From positions 1 through 8,501 of the forward strand of contig CAIVQM010000326.1 of NCBI GenBank assembly GCA_903908025.1: a stretch of DNA of 8,501 nucleotides. Reading direction: 5' to 3'. The notes below the pieces were generated by a model. The model made no database searches. It was not told the DNA's origin and saw only the letters and a list, made by a program, of their open reading frames with translations. Positions 1 to 6,594 of the stretch are shown here, piece by piece; position 1 is the first letter of the stretch, and every line of letters begins with the position of its first letter. This stretch comes from an uncultured bacterium (GTDB taxonomy: Bacteria > Actinomycetota > Actinomycetes > S36-B12). The position numbers and the translations under genes were made by a program.

Positions 1-1
1 A

Positions 2-232
2 CTGGGGCTGCTGCTCGCCGGTGTCGGCACCACGATCATCGCCTTGGGCGTGCTGGGCTTCGTGGTCATGCTGGTCGGCTCCGTGATCGTCTACTCGGCC
101 TTCGGCACCCGCCCGGCCGAGGATGTGGCTAGCCCCGAGAATCCGCCTTCCCAGGGATCGGCCAAGGCGCCCGGCTTCATGGACCGGATGGAAGACCGCT
201 GGCGTCGTCGTTCGGACGACGGCCAGCAGTAG
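2..232 (+). CDS. DUF3040 family membrane protein, C-terminal part (5' end outside window)
   Basis: The reading frame is open from the left edge to a TAG at 230-232 and gives 76 residues of a protein whose start lies outside the window. The visible part is one long hydrophobic stretch, from about visible residue 1 to 34 (LGLLLAGVGTTIIALG, then VLGFVVMLVGSVIVYSAF). It looks like two closely spaced membrane helices. A short hydrophilic tail rich in Pro, Asp and Arg follows and ends MEDRWRRRSDDGQQ. This layout of a paired membrane segment followed by a tail containing a MExRWRRR-type element is typical of the small actinobacterial DUF3040 proteins, which have no established function. In actinobacteria such genes are often found beside the MoxR-DUF58-transglutaminase cluster, as here (recalled, not searched). 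A TTG at 44 is in frame but would cut the first helix, so it is not the start. The end overlaps the convergent transglutaminase frame on the other strand. Confidence 0.75.
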   Translation: MGLLLAGVGTTIIALGVLGFVVMLVGSVIVYSAFGTRPAEDVASPENPPSQGSAKAPGFMDRMEDRWRRRSDDGQQ

Positions 233-2442
233 GCCGCAACCCGGGTCTGCCAACGGACCCGGGCCCGCAGTTCCCTCGACACCGTCCGCAGGTCCTCCCG
301 GATCGCACCCGACCGCTCGGTTGACCCCACGCCAGGACTCGGTGCGTACCGCACCTGCTCGACCTCCCGGCGCAGTCGGCGCACGGCCGACGCTGCTGGC
401 TCACTCATTCCACGGGACAGTCGTTCGGCCGTCTGCCGTGGCGTGCTCGCCAGCGACCACGGCTGACCCAGGTCGATGGCGAGATCGCCGATCTCATCCC
501 AGGCCCCGGTCGCCACCGCCGCGGTATCGCGGGTGTGCAGCCGACGCCGTCGCCGCACCAGTCGCCGGACCGCCGGGACGGCGAGCAGGGCCAGGCCAAC
601 CACCGCCAGCGCTGTCGCCATCGCGGTGACCGGGAACGTCGGGCCCGTCGGCTGATCGGCAAGCCCCGCATCGAAACCCTCGTTGTCAAGGACACCGCGT
701 GCCGGATCGGCTGCGGGCGTCGTGCTCGAACCGGGTGTCCGCGCGTAGGCCGGCGTGAGCACCGTGCCACCCGACCGCGGGGTCGGCTCGAAACGCACCC
801 ACCCAACCCCGTCAAACCACAGTTCCGGCCACGCGTGGGCATCGCGGACGGTGACCCGCCAGGTGCCGTCGGCATCCTGGGAGCCCTGAGTGAACCCGAC
901 CACCACTCGCGACGGGATGCCCAGGGTCCGGGCCATCGTCGCCATCGCGCCGGCGAACTGCTCGCAGTACCCGATCCGATCGGTCAGGAACTCGGCGATG
1001 TAGTCGGCACCTGCGCCACTGCGCACCGAGGTGCTGTAGGTGAAGCCGCCATCCCGCGTGAACCAGCGCTGCAGGGCGATTGCCTTGTCGTACGGCGTCT
1101 TCGCATCGGCCGTGACCTCGACGGCGAGGCGGGCGATCTGCGGCGACAGACCACTCGGCAGGCTCAACTGCGGCCACAGCCCGCCAGTGGGGGCCGAGGC
1201 ATCGCGCAACTGGCCGGAGTCGATGCCCGGGTCGAGCGCGGCGACCCGGTAGGACAGGCCGGTCGCCGGCGTCTGCTTCGAGAATGCGATGCCGGTCGCG
1301 GGATCCATCCGCCAGTCGGTATCGAGTCCGGACAGGTCGTCGACCGCGGCTACCGGGTAGGGCATGGGCAGATAGGTGTTGGCCAGGCCAGCCACCGTGA
1401 TGTCGTAGGGGACCGCCGATTCCGTCGGGATGCCGTCAGCGGTGGTGTCGAGCAGGGTGGTGTCGAGCACCGGACCCGGCAGCGGCACGCCGGCATCGCG
1501 ACCCGTGCCGAGTCCGGTGCGGGCACGCCAGCTGGTCCCGTCGAAGTCCTCGAGGACGCTGACCCGGAGATAGGACGGTGCCGTGGCGCGGGTGCGGTAG
1601 CTCAGTACGGCGGTATCGGTGGGCTGCAGCAGGTCGCGCCGCATGGATACCAGTGGGTCGAGGATGACCGTGCCACCGTCGGCGGATGTGCCGCCCTCGG
1701 CCCCGACACCGCTCTGCCAGACGGGGGCCGGGCGCCCGGGCAGCACGACGGCGAGAACGCCGGCCGCCAGGACCACGGCCAGTCCGGTGCGGCGGGCCCG
1801 GGCGGATAGCCCGCTCAGGGGTGTCGTGGCCGCCTGTCGACTCCACCGGTGGATGTGATCGCGTTGATCGGCCGCGAGGATCAGCAGCCAGCCGATAGCG
1901 GGCAGGGGAAATGCCCACCATGGGGGCCCGGTTACGAGCATCAGCGCAGGGGACAGGTACAGCGCCAGCAGCGGAAGGCCGGCGAGCAGGGGCGAACGAA
2001 CCGAGACGAACAGGGTGTCGGTGGCCATGGCGACGAGCCCGACTCCGGCCACGGCCAGCAGGATCACGCCGGGGAAGGTCGTGACGGGTGCGGCGAATGT
2101 CTGCGCATCCCGCAGTCCCTGCTGCAGCAGGGTCCGAAGTACGTCCCAGGCCGGTGATGTCGGCACGAGCCGCGCCCATGCCTGCGGTGCGGCGTACATC
2201 GCCGTCACCGTAAGCACGAGACCGAGGACCTGCGTCAGCGGAACGAACGGGATGGGCATGCCCAGGCCGCGGGTGACCACGCCGATGAGTGAGATCACCG
2301 CGATCATGACGACCGTGGGTGCGAGCCAGGCGAAGCCCCTGAACAGCGGTGCCAGGCACATGGACGCCAGCAGGACGGCTAGCGCCGCCACCACCGTGTC
2401 CGAGAGGCGAGCCCGCTCGCGAACCAGGCCCCACGTGCTCAC
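91..2442 (-). CDS. TgpA-like membrane transglutaminase (DUF3488 / transglutaminase core / DUF4129-like tail)
   Basis: This 783-residue integral membrane protein has the TgpA layout. An N-terminal bundle of about seven hydrophobic segments (roughly residues 16-31, 36-58, 65-84, 123-141, 151-171, 175-191 and 219-235) leads to a large, probably external region. That region ends in a transglutaminase-like core with a likely catalytic triad: C493 in GYCEQF, H536 in DAHAWPE and D544 in WFDGVGW. An FEPTPRSG motif closes the core. A further membrane helix (about 605-626), an Arg-rich stretch and a cytoplasmic DUF4129-like helical tail follow. The family is thought to act on the cell envelope; its substrate is unknown. 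GTG at 2442-2440 is chosen as start because it overlaps the upstream DUF58 stop as GTGA and has GGAG (2450-2453 on the plus strand) 7 nt ahead. An upstream in-frame start at 2523 would add 27 Arg/Pro-rich residues lying wholly inside DUF58. The last 46 codons and the stop overlap the convergent DUF3040 gene, so the extreme C-terminus may not be conserved. Confidence 0.9.
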   Translation of the reverse strand: MSTWGLVRERARLSDTVVAALAVLLASMCLAPLFRGFAWLAPTVVMIAVISLIGVVTRGLGMPIPFVPLTQVLGLVLTVTAMYAAPQAWARLVPTSPAWDVLRTLLQQGLRDAQTFAAPVTTFPGVILLAVAGVGLVAMATDTLFVSVRSPLLAGLPLLALYLSPALMLVTGPPWWAFPLPAIGWLLILAADQRDHIHRWSRQAATTPLSGLSARARRTGLAVVLAAGVLAVVLPGRPAPVWQSGVGAEGGTSADGGTVILDPLVSMRRDLLQPTDTAVLSYRTRATAPSYLRVSVLEDFDGTSWRARTGLGTGRDAGVPLPGPVLDTTLLDTTADGIPTESAVPYDITVAGLANTYLPMPYPVAAVDDLSGLDTDWRMDPATGIAFSKQTPATGLSYRVAALDPGIDSGQLRDASAPTGGLWPQLSLPSGLSPQIARLAVEVTADAKTPYDKAIALQRWFTRDGGFTYSTSVRSGAGADYIAEFLTDRIGYCEQFAGAMATMARTLGIPSRVVVGFTQGSQDADGTWRVTVRDAHAWPELWFDGVGWVRFEPTPRSGGTVLTPAYARTPGSSTTPAADPARGVLDNEGFDAGLADQPTGPTFPVTAMATALAVVGLALLAVPAVRRLVRRRRRLHTRDTAAVATGAWDEIGDLAIDLGQPWSLASTPRQTAERLSRGMSEPAASAVRRLRREVEQVRYAPSPGVGSTERSGAIREDLRTVSRELRARVRWQTRVAAYCWPSSERRRQRSSIRSMKPGALADPWEGGFSGLATSSAGRVPKAE
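240..263. terminator. GC-rich hairpin behind the DUF3040 gene, candidate terminator
   Basis: A perfect 8-bp inverted repeat, CCCGGGTC at 240-247 and GACCCGGG at 256-263, encloses the 8-nt loop TGCCAACG. It begins 8 nt after the DUF3040 stop codon, where a terminator is expected. No T-tract follows on either strand, so it is not a textbook intrinsic terminator. Hairpins without a U-tract are often proposed as terminators in high-GC actinobacteria. On the minus strand the hairpin falls inside the 3' end of the transglutaminase reading frame, before its stop codon. Confidence 0.45.
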
Positions 2443-3620
2443 CGCACGGCTCCGGCCGGGGTGGCGATCCGGTGCCAAGCCTCGGCGACGGGGGTGGCCC
2501 GATGCCAGGGGGAGACGCGCCAACCCTGTGACCGCAGGTGCTCATCCGGCCCGGGTTCGAGCAGCAGGCACGCGGCGAAGCCGGCGACCGGTCGAGATAT
2601 CGACTGTGCCTCGTCGTTGGTGAGCCGCCCGAGAACAGCGACGACCGCCGCCGCCCCGTCACTGTCGAGGCCGAGGTCGGGCACCATCGCACTCTGGATC
2701 GGACGAATGTCGGCGAAGGCCTGCAGGACGTGGTCGGTCCCGGCGCTCGAGGCGTGCTGTGCCTGCGCGAGCACGCGCCCACTCGTCGTCAGCACGACGA
2801 CCCGCCAGCCATCTCGCAGGAAGTGCATGGCCACGCTGGCTGATGCGGAGACGGCCCACTCGAAGGTCGATGCCGACCCGGTGCCGTGATGCGCACTGAT
2901 GCGGTCGTCGAGGACGACGGTGACGGCGGCGTGCCATGCCTGCTCCTCGCGGCGAACCATGAGCTCGCCATGGCGTGCGGTGGCGCGCCAGTGGATGTGC
3001 CGGATGTCGTCGCCGGGACGGTGCTCGCGTGGCAGCAGGTCGTCATCGCCCCTCGCCGCCAGCGCGCGGAACATCGTGTCGTTGTGACCACCGGGCGACA
3101 TGGTCGCGCCTCCGCTACCGAGCGCGATGATCTCCGGAACCACCATGACGGTGCTGGTCGATGTGAACGAGCGCGTGATCGAGGCCGTGCCGAAGGGGTC
3201 GGTGATCACGACCGACAGGGGGCCGACATGCGCACGCCCACGTTCGCGTCCCTGGATCGAGTAGTGCTGCGACCGCTGCGCACCGGGCGGTATGCGGTCC
3301 AGCAGCACCCGACTGGCAGATCCGAGCGCATCGGGCACGCTGTCCTCGAGCATCAGCAGGCCGGAGGTGAACCTCGATCCGTTCTCGACGGTGAGGGCGA
3401 CGTCGGCGGTGCCTCCAACGGTGATCCGGGTGGGGGTGACGACGCGCGCGCTGCCTATGGCGAACCGCGATCGGCGGACGGAGATGGCTCCGATCGTGGG
3501 GAGGAGGATGAGCAGCGCAGCCACGGCTGTGATGGCCGGTTCTCTGAAGGCCCAGCCGGTGGCCACCCCCGCGACGCCGGAAACGATGAGGATCCGGCCA
3601 CGGCCCGTGAGGGTGTGCAT
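2439..3620 (-). CDS. DUF58 domain protein (MoxR-associated, vWA-like)
   Basis: This 393-residue protein starts with two hydrophobic segments (about residues 10-25 and 28-45). A beta-rich region follows, and then the DUF58 hallmark: a DDLLPREHRPGDDIRHIHW block at about 194-211 followed by RATARHGELMVRREEQ. A vWA-like strand (VTVVLDDR, about 233-240) comes next. The strand ends in LDDR and lacks the DxSxS metal-binding motif seen in true vWA domains, so metal-dependent binding is doubtful. DUF58 proteins are encoded beside MoxR ATPases and are thought to work with them as membrane-anchored adaptors or substrates; the exact role is unknown. The ATG at 3620-3618 lies 6 nt after the MoxR stop with no clear Shine-Dalgarno sequence, so translation is probably coupled. 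The TGA stop overlaps the GTG of the transglutaminase gene. Confidence 0.9.
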   Translation of the reverse strand: MHTLTGRGRILIVSGVAGVATGWAFREPAITAVAALLILLPTIGAISVRRSRFAIGSARVVTPTRITVGGTADVALTVENGSRFTSGLLMLEDSVPDALGSASRVLLDRIPPGAQRSQHYSIQGRERGRAHVGPLSVVITDPFGTASITRSFTSTSTVMVVPEIIALGSGGATMSPGGHNDTMFRALAARGDDDLLPREHRPGDDIRHIHWRATARHGELMVRREEQAWHAAVTVVLDDRISAHHGTGSASTFEWAVSASASVAMHFLRDGWRVVVLTTSGRVLAQAQHASSAGTDHVLQAFADIRPIQSAMVPDLGLDSDGAAAVVAVLGRLTNDEAQSISRPVAGFAACLLLEPGPDEHLRSQGWRVSPWHRATPVAEAWHRIATPAGAVR

Positions 3621-3626
3621 GGGCGG

Positions 3627-4616
3627 CTACGACACCGGTACCCGGCCGACGACATCGCTGACGATGGCAGCAGCACTTCGTCGGTCGAGGCGAGCCTCGG
3701 TTGACAGGAGAACTCGGTGAGCCAGCACGGCCGGGACGAGCGACTGGATGTCGTCGGGCAGGACGTGGTCGCGACCCTTCAGCAGGCTCAGTGCCTTCGC
3801 CGCCTGCAGCAGGTGGACGCTGGATCGCGGGGACGCACCAAGGCGGAGAAGCGGATCGTGCCTTGTCGCCGACACGATGTCGACGATGTAGCGCTTGACG
3901 TTCTCCGATGCATGGATGGTGCGGGTGGTCTGCTGCAGTCGTCGCAGGGTCGCGGCATCCGTCACGGGTGTCAGATCGTTGAGCGGATCGCGCGACTCGT
4001 GGCTGTTGAGCATCGCCACCTCGGCGGATCGATCGGGGTAGCCGAGACTCACCTGCATCAGGAATCGGTCGCGCTGCGCCTCAGGCAGCGGGTATGTCCC
4101 CTCCATCTCCACCGGATTCTGCGTTGCAATCACCATGAACGGCTGGGGCAGCGGGTAGGTCCGTCCATCGACCGTTACCTGCTGCTCCTCCATTGCCTCG
4201 AGCATGGCCGATTGAGTCTTCGGCGAGGCCCGGTTGATCTCGTCGCCGAGCACGATGCTCGCGAACACCGCACCGGGCCGGAACTCGAAGGTGCTCGTGC
4301 GCTGGTCGAAGACGCTGACGCCGGTGACATCGCCGGGCAGCAGGTCCGGCGTGAACTGAATACGGTGCATCGTGCCGTCGATGCTCCTCGCGAGTGCTTT
4401 GGCGAGAAGGGTCTTGCCGACACCGGGGACATCCTCGATCAGGAGGTGGCCCTCCGCCAGGAGGGTCACGAGCGCAAGCCGGATGGCATCCGGCTTGCCC
4501 GAGATGACGCGCTCCATGCTGGCCGCGATGTCGGCGACGACAGTGCGTGCCTCATCGAGCGATGCGGAAGAGGAGCTCCCTGCGGCGGTGGCCTCAGCTC
4601 CCTGGACAGTGGTCAC
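3627..4616 (-). CDS. MoxR-family AAA+ ATPase
   Basis: This 329-residue protein is a complete MoxR-type AAA+ ATPase of normal family length. Walker A is EDVPGVGKT (61-69, K68 and T69). Walker B is LGDEINRA (123-130, D125 and E126). Sensor 1 is ATQNP (164-168, N167). The arginine-finger region is QRDRF (181-185), and the sensor-2 region is ASPRSSVHLLQAAKA (261-275, R264). MoxR ATPases are thought to use ATP hydrolysis to mature or remodel partner complexes, usually vWA/DUF58 proteins encoded next to them. It is first in a three-gene operon with DUF58 and the transglutaminase. The start is GTG at 4616-4614: it supplies the normal N-terminal helix, whereas the next in-frame ATG (residue 34) would remove most of it. 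A GGGGTG sequence lies about 10 nt upstream. Two out-of-frame ATGs directly precede the GTG. Confidence 0.93.
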   Translation of the reverse strand: MTTVQGAEATAAGSSSSASLDEARTVVADIAASMERVISGKPDAIRLALVTLLAEGHLLIEDVPGVGKTLLAKALARSIDGTMHRIQFTPDLLPGDVTGVSVFDQRTSTFEFRPGAVFASIVLGDEINRASPKTQSAMLEAMEEQQVTVDGRTYPLPQPFMVIATQNPVEMEGTYPLPEAQRDRFLMQVSLGYPDRSAEVAMLNSHESRDPLNDLTPVTDAATLRRLQQTTRTIHASENVKRYIVDIVSATRHDPLLRLGASPRSSVHLLQAAKALSLLKGRDHVLPDDIQSLVPAVLAHRVLLSTEARLDRRSAAAIVSDVVGRVPVS

Positions 4617-4630
4617 ACATCATTGTCACC
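4611..4630. promoter_or_regulatory. Imperfect dyad over the MoxR start, candidate operator
   Basis: The arms GGTCACA (4611-4617) and TGTCACC (4624-4630) are inverted copies that match at 6 of 7 positions around a 6-bp centre (CATCAT). The size and spacing fit a dimeric regulator site, and the position would block the MoxR start region. The symmetry is seen in the sequence; an operator role is inferred, and no regulator gene is visible nearby. Confidence 0.25.
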
Positions 4631-4671
4631 CCAACCGGCCGCCTCGTCACGTGAAGGGGCAGGATGCCGCC
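4617..4671. promoter_or_regulatory. Divergent intergenic region between moxR-like and MaoC-like genes
   Basis: These 55 bp separate two genes transcribed away from each other, so promoters for both should lie here or just inside the coding ends. I see no convincing -35/-10 pair. Two symmetric elements stand out: a dyad at 4611-4630 that reaches over the MoxR start codon, and the perfect 8-bp palindrome TCACGTGA at 4647-4654. The pentamer GTCAC occurs three times (4612, 4625, 4646). AGGA at 4661-4664 is the ribosome binding site of the MaoC-like gene, 7 nt before its ATG. Confidence 0.4.
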
Positions 4672-5223
4672 ATGAGCGATGAGACAACAACCACCGTGAT
4701 CCCCGCCCAGCTCGGCCGGTTCTTCGAGGACTTCGAGGTCGGCACGGTGTACCAGCACCCGTTCGGCCGCACGATCTCCGAGGCGGACTCGACCTGGTTC
4801 ACCCTGTTGACATGCAACACGAACCAGAACCACTTCAACGCCCATCTGGCCCAGTCGAATCCCATCACGCAGGGCCGGATCATCGTCAACTCCGGATTCA
4901 CCGTCGCACTCGTGCTCGGCCTCTCGGTCATCGACATGAGTCAGAACGCGGTGGCGAATCTCGGTTGGACCGACATCAAGCTGACGCATCCCGTCTACAT
5001 CGGCGACACGCTCTACGCCGAGAGCATCTGCCTGGACAAGCGCGAGAGCTCGTCACGCCCCGAGATGGGCATCATCCGGATGAAGACGCGCGGCCTGAAC
5101 CAGGACGGTGACGAGATCGTCTCGTGGTTCCGCTCGGTCATGGTCCCCAAGCGCAGCAGCGGCATCGGGCAGGACTACTTCCCGGTGGCCAAGACCGGCC
5201 CCCTCGAGATGCCGCAGAGCTGA
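4672..5223 (+). CDS. MaoC-like hotdog-fold acyl-CoA hydratase (dehydratase)
   Basis: This 183-residue protein resembles MaoC-type hydratases, single hotdog-fold enzymes that add water to enoyl-CoA thioesters, and in particular the mesaconyl-CoA/methylmalyl-CoA dehydratase-like branch. It starts with the typical GRFFEDFEVGTVYQHPFGRTISEAD block (15-39). The segment LLTCNTNQNHFNAHLAQ (45-61) corresponds to the hydratase-2 active-site motif, with H54 as the conserved histidine. The usual aspartate five residues earlier is N49. ANLGWTDIKLTHPVYIGDTLYAES (95-118) and RMKTRGLNQDG (126-136) also fit the family. The ATG at 4672 is preceded by AGGA with a 7-nt spacer. No other acyl-CoA metabolism gene is visible in the window, so the substrate cannot be inferred from context. 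Cytosolic; no signal peptide. Confidence 0.85.
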   Translation: MSDETTTTVIPAQLGRFFEDFEVGTVYQHPFGRTISEADSTWFTLLTCNTNQNHFNAHLAQSNPITQGRIIVNSGFTVALVLGLSVIDMSQNAVANLGWTDIKLTHPVYIGDTLYAESICLDKRESSSRPEMGIIRMKTRGLNQDGDEIVSWFRSVMVPKRSSGIGQDYFPVAKTGPLEMPQS

Positions 5224-5256
5224 CGGCTTCGACGGGCTGTCCTGCATGATGTACGC

Positions 5257-5970
5257 ATGACGACGGACGACGGGATCCTGCGCGAGGTCGTGCTGATCAC
5301 CCGACCCGCGCCGGCTGGTCCCCCGAACCCCCTCGACGCCCTGCGCGATGTGTTCAGCAGCAGCGTCGGGATGGCGACCTATACCGCTTCCACGTTCGCG
5401 TCCCTGATCGAGCAGACGGTCTCGTACGCGGTCAGCACCTCCGTGAATGCGGCACTCGACCGGCTCGTCCCCGTGATCGCGGATGCCATCATCGAGCGGA
5501 TCGACCTGACGGATCTGGTCATCGAGCAGGTCGACCTGAACCGGATCGTGAACTCCGCGCTCGACAGCCTCGACCTGACGCAGCTGGTGATCGACCGGGT
5601 TGACATCAATGCGATCGTGGCGGAGGCCGACATCGAAGCGGTAATCGATCGCGTTCCGATCATCCCGCTCGCCAACTACGTGATCGACGAGATCGACCTG
5701 CCGCAGATCATTCGCGACTCGACGAGCGGGATCGCGGGCGATGCGGTCAGCACCGTGCGCAAGCAGGGAGTCGGCGCCGACCAGTTGGTTGCCCGCCTTG
5801 CCGACCGCGTGACCTTCCGCCGTCGGCAGCGCAAGCTCGAGGCACCAGGTGAGCCGGAATCCCTGATCGATCGTTTTGCTGCCGACGCCAGCACCACGCA
5901 CGATCCGCTCGGCGATGGCGAGAAGCCGGGCGATGGGGAGACGATTGGCAACGAGGGGACGTCCACATGA
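5257..5970 (+). CDS. Unrecognised protein with short I/V/L-D-[LI] repeats, coupled to RDD gene
   Basis: This 237-residue protein has no enzyme motif I can name. The N-terminal part (about 1-40) is Pro-containing, and a region of Ser/Thr/Ala-rich amphipathic helices follows (about 40-80). Residues 82-155 hold a run of short related units: IDLTDLVIEQ, VDLNRIVNSA, LDLTQLVIDR, VDINAIVAEA, DIEAVIDR, a variant VPIIPLANYVIDE, and IDLPQIIRDS. The repeated Asp falls at 83, 93, 106, 116, 125 and 147. A basic stretch (RRRQRK, 188-193) and an acidic Gly/Asp-rich tail follow. There is no signal peptide or clear membrane helix. Its stop overlaps the RDD start as ATGA, implying coupled translation and possibly a shared membrane role. 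The gene starts 33 nt after the MaoC-like gene without an obvious Shine-Dalgarno sequence. I recall similar repeat proteins beside RDD genes in other actinobacteria; this was not checked. Confidence 0.8.
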   Translation: MTTDDGILREVVLITRPAPAGPPNPLDALRDVFSSSVGMATYTASTFASLIEQTVSYAVSTSVNAALDRLVPVIADAIIERIDLTDLVIEQVDLNRIVNSALDSLDLTQLVIDRVDINAIVAEADIEAVIDRVPIIPLANYVIDEIDLPQIIRDSTSGIAGDAVSTVRKQGVGADQLVARLADRVTFRRRQRKLEAPGEPESLIDRFAADASTTHDPLGDGEKPGDGETIGNEGTST

Positions 5971-6563
5971 CCTCGTTCCGCGAGTATCGCGAGGCGATGG
6001 CCAACGGCACCGCCATCGAGGCTCCCGGGCCGCTCCTGCCGAGTGACGCGATGGCCTTCCAGGGTGAGCGGGCCGGCTTTGTCAGCCGTACGGTGGCCGC
6101 CGGGATCGACGTCGCGCTCATCTTCCTGACGGTGCTGGGAACCGTGGCGGTCTTCTGGATGATCTCCTTCATCATCGACCCGATGACGCCAGGTACGCCG
6201 CTGACGACGTCGAACGACCGGGTGCCGGGCGTCGGGATCATGATCGTCTACGGCTACTTCCTGAACTGGGCCTACTGGACCGTCTGCTGGGCCACCACGG
6301 GCCGAACGATCGGGAACCTCGTCATGGGCCTGCGCGTCATCAACTACAAAGGCGAGCGCGTGCGATGGGTCGGTGCGGCAGTTCGTGCAGCGTTCTGCAC
6401 GACTTTCCCGTTCGGCCTGCTGTGGGTGATCGTCAGTGGTGCCAATCGCTCGGTGCAGGATGTCGTCATGCGCACGAGCGTTATCTACGATTGGGCAGTG
6501 ACGATCCCGGGTTTCGGTGGGCTGAAGCTCGCCAATCCCGATGGCACCCGTCCCAAGGAATGA
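5967..6563 (+). CDS. RDD family integral membrane protein
   Basis: This 198-residue protein has the RDD-domain arrangement. The first helix carries the RxxxxxxD pattern (R41 and D48 in RTVAAGIDVALIF), followed by a hydrophobic segment to about residue 70. A second helix lies at about 88-108. The conserved loop TTGRTIGNLVMGLRVIN (110-126) and a third helix (about 140-158) lead into ANRSVQDVVMRTSVIYDW (159-176), with D165 as the last conserved aspartate. RDD proteins are small polytopic membrane proteins of mostly unknown function; some have been linked to ion transport. The ATG at 5967 overlaps the previous stop by 4 nt and has GAGGGG (5953-5958) 8 nt ahead, so the start is well supported. An N-terminal extension of about 35 polar residues precedes the domain. 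Confidence 0.9.
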   Translation: MTSFREYREAMANGTAIEAPGPLLPSDAMAFQGERAGFVSRTVAAGIDVALIFLTVLGTVAVFWMISFIIDPMTPGTPLTTSNDRVPGVGIMIVYGYFLNWAYWTVCWATTGRTIGNLVMGLRVINYKGERVRWVGAAVRAAFCTTFPFGLLWVIVSGANRSVQDVVMRTSVIYDWAVTIPGFGGLKLANPDGTRPKE

Positions 6564-6584
6564 TCCGACACACGACCCGATAAC

Positions 6585-6590
6585 AGGAGG
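6585..6590 (+). promoter_or_regulatory. Consensus Shine-Dalgarno AGGAGG of the lipoprotein gene
   Basis: AGGAGG lies 4 nt before the ATG at 6595. It is the strongest ribosome binding site in the window and decides the start against an upstream in-frame ATG at 6541, which lies inside the RDD gene and would put a polar leader before the lipoprotein signal peptide. Confidence 0.8.
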
Positions 6591-6594
6591 AAAG

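Noticed and set aside
535..1809. Long plus-strand open frame (424 codons) antisense to the transglutaminase gene
   Set aside because: Its product is Arg/Gly-rich with no recognisable domain, and the opposite strand encodes a clear TgpA protein. Long antisense frames are common in high-GC DNA.
2886..3704. Plus-strand open frame of 272 codons antisense to DUF58
   Set aside because: The product is Asp/Gly/Arg-rich and featureless, while the minus strand carries the DUF58 hallmark motif.
4594..4623. Nine-codon ORF (ATGATG to TGA, minus strand) overlapping the MoxR GTG start out of frame
   Set aside because: It could be a regulatory upstream ORF, but two ATGs by chance in such a short gap and the lack of a clear Shine-Dalgarno sequence for it make this too weak to call.
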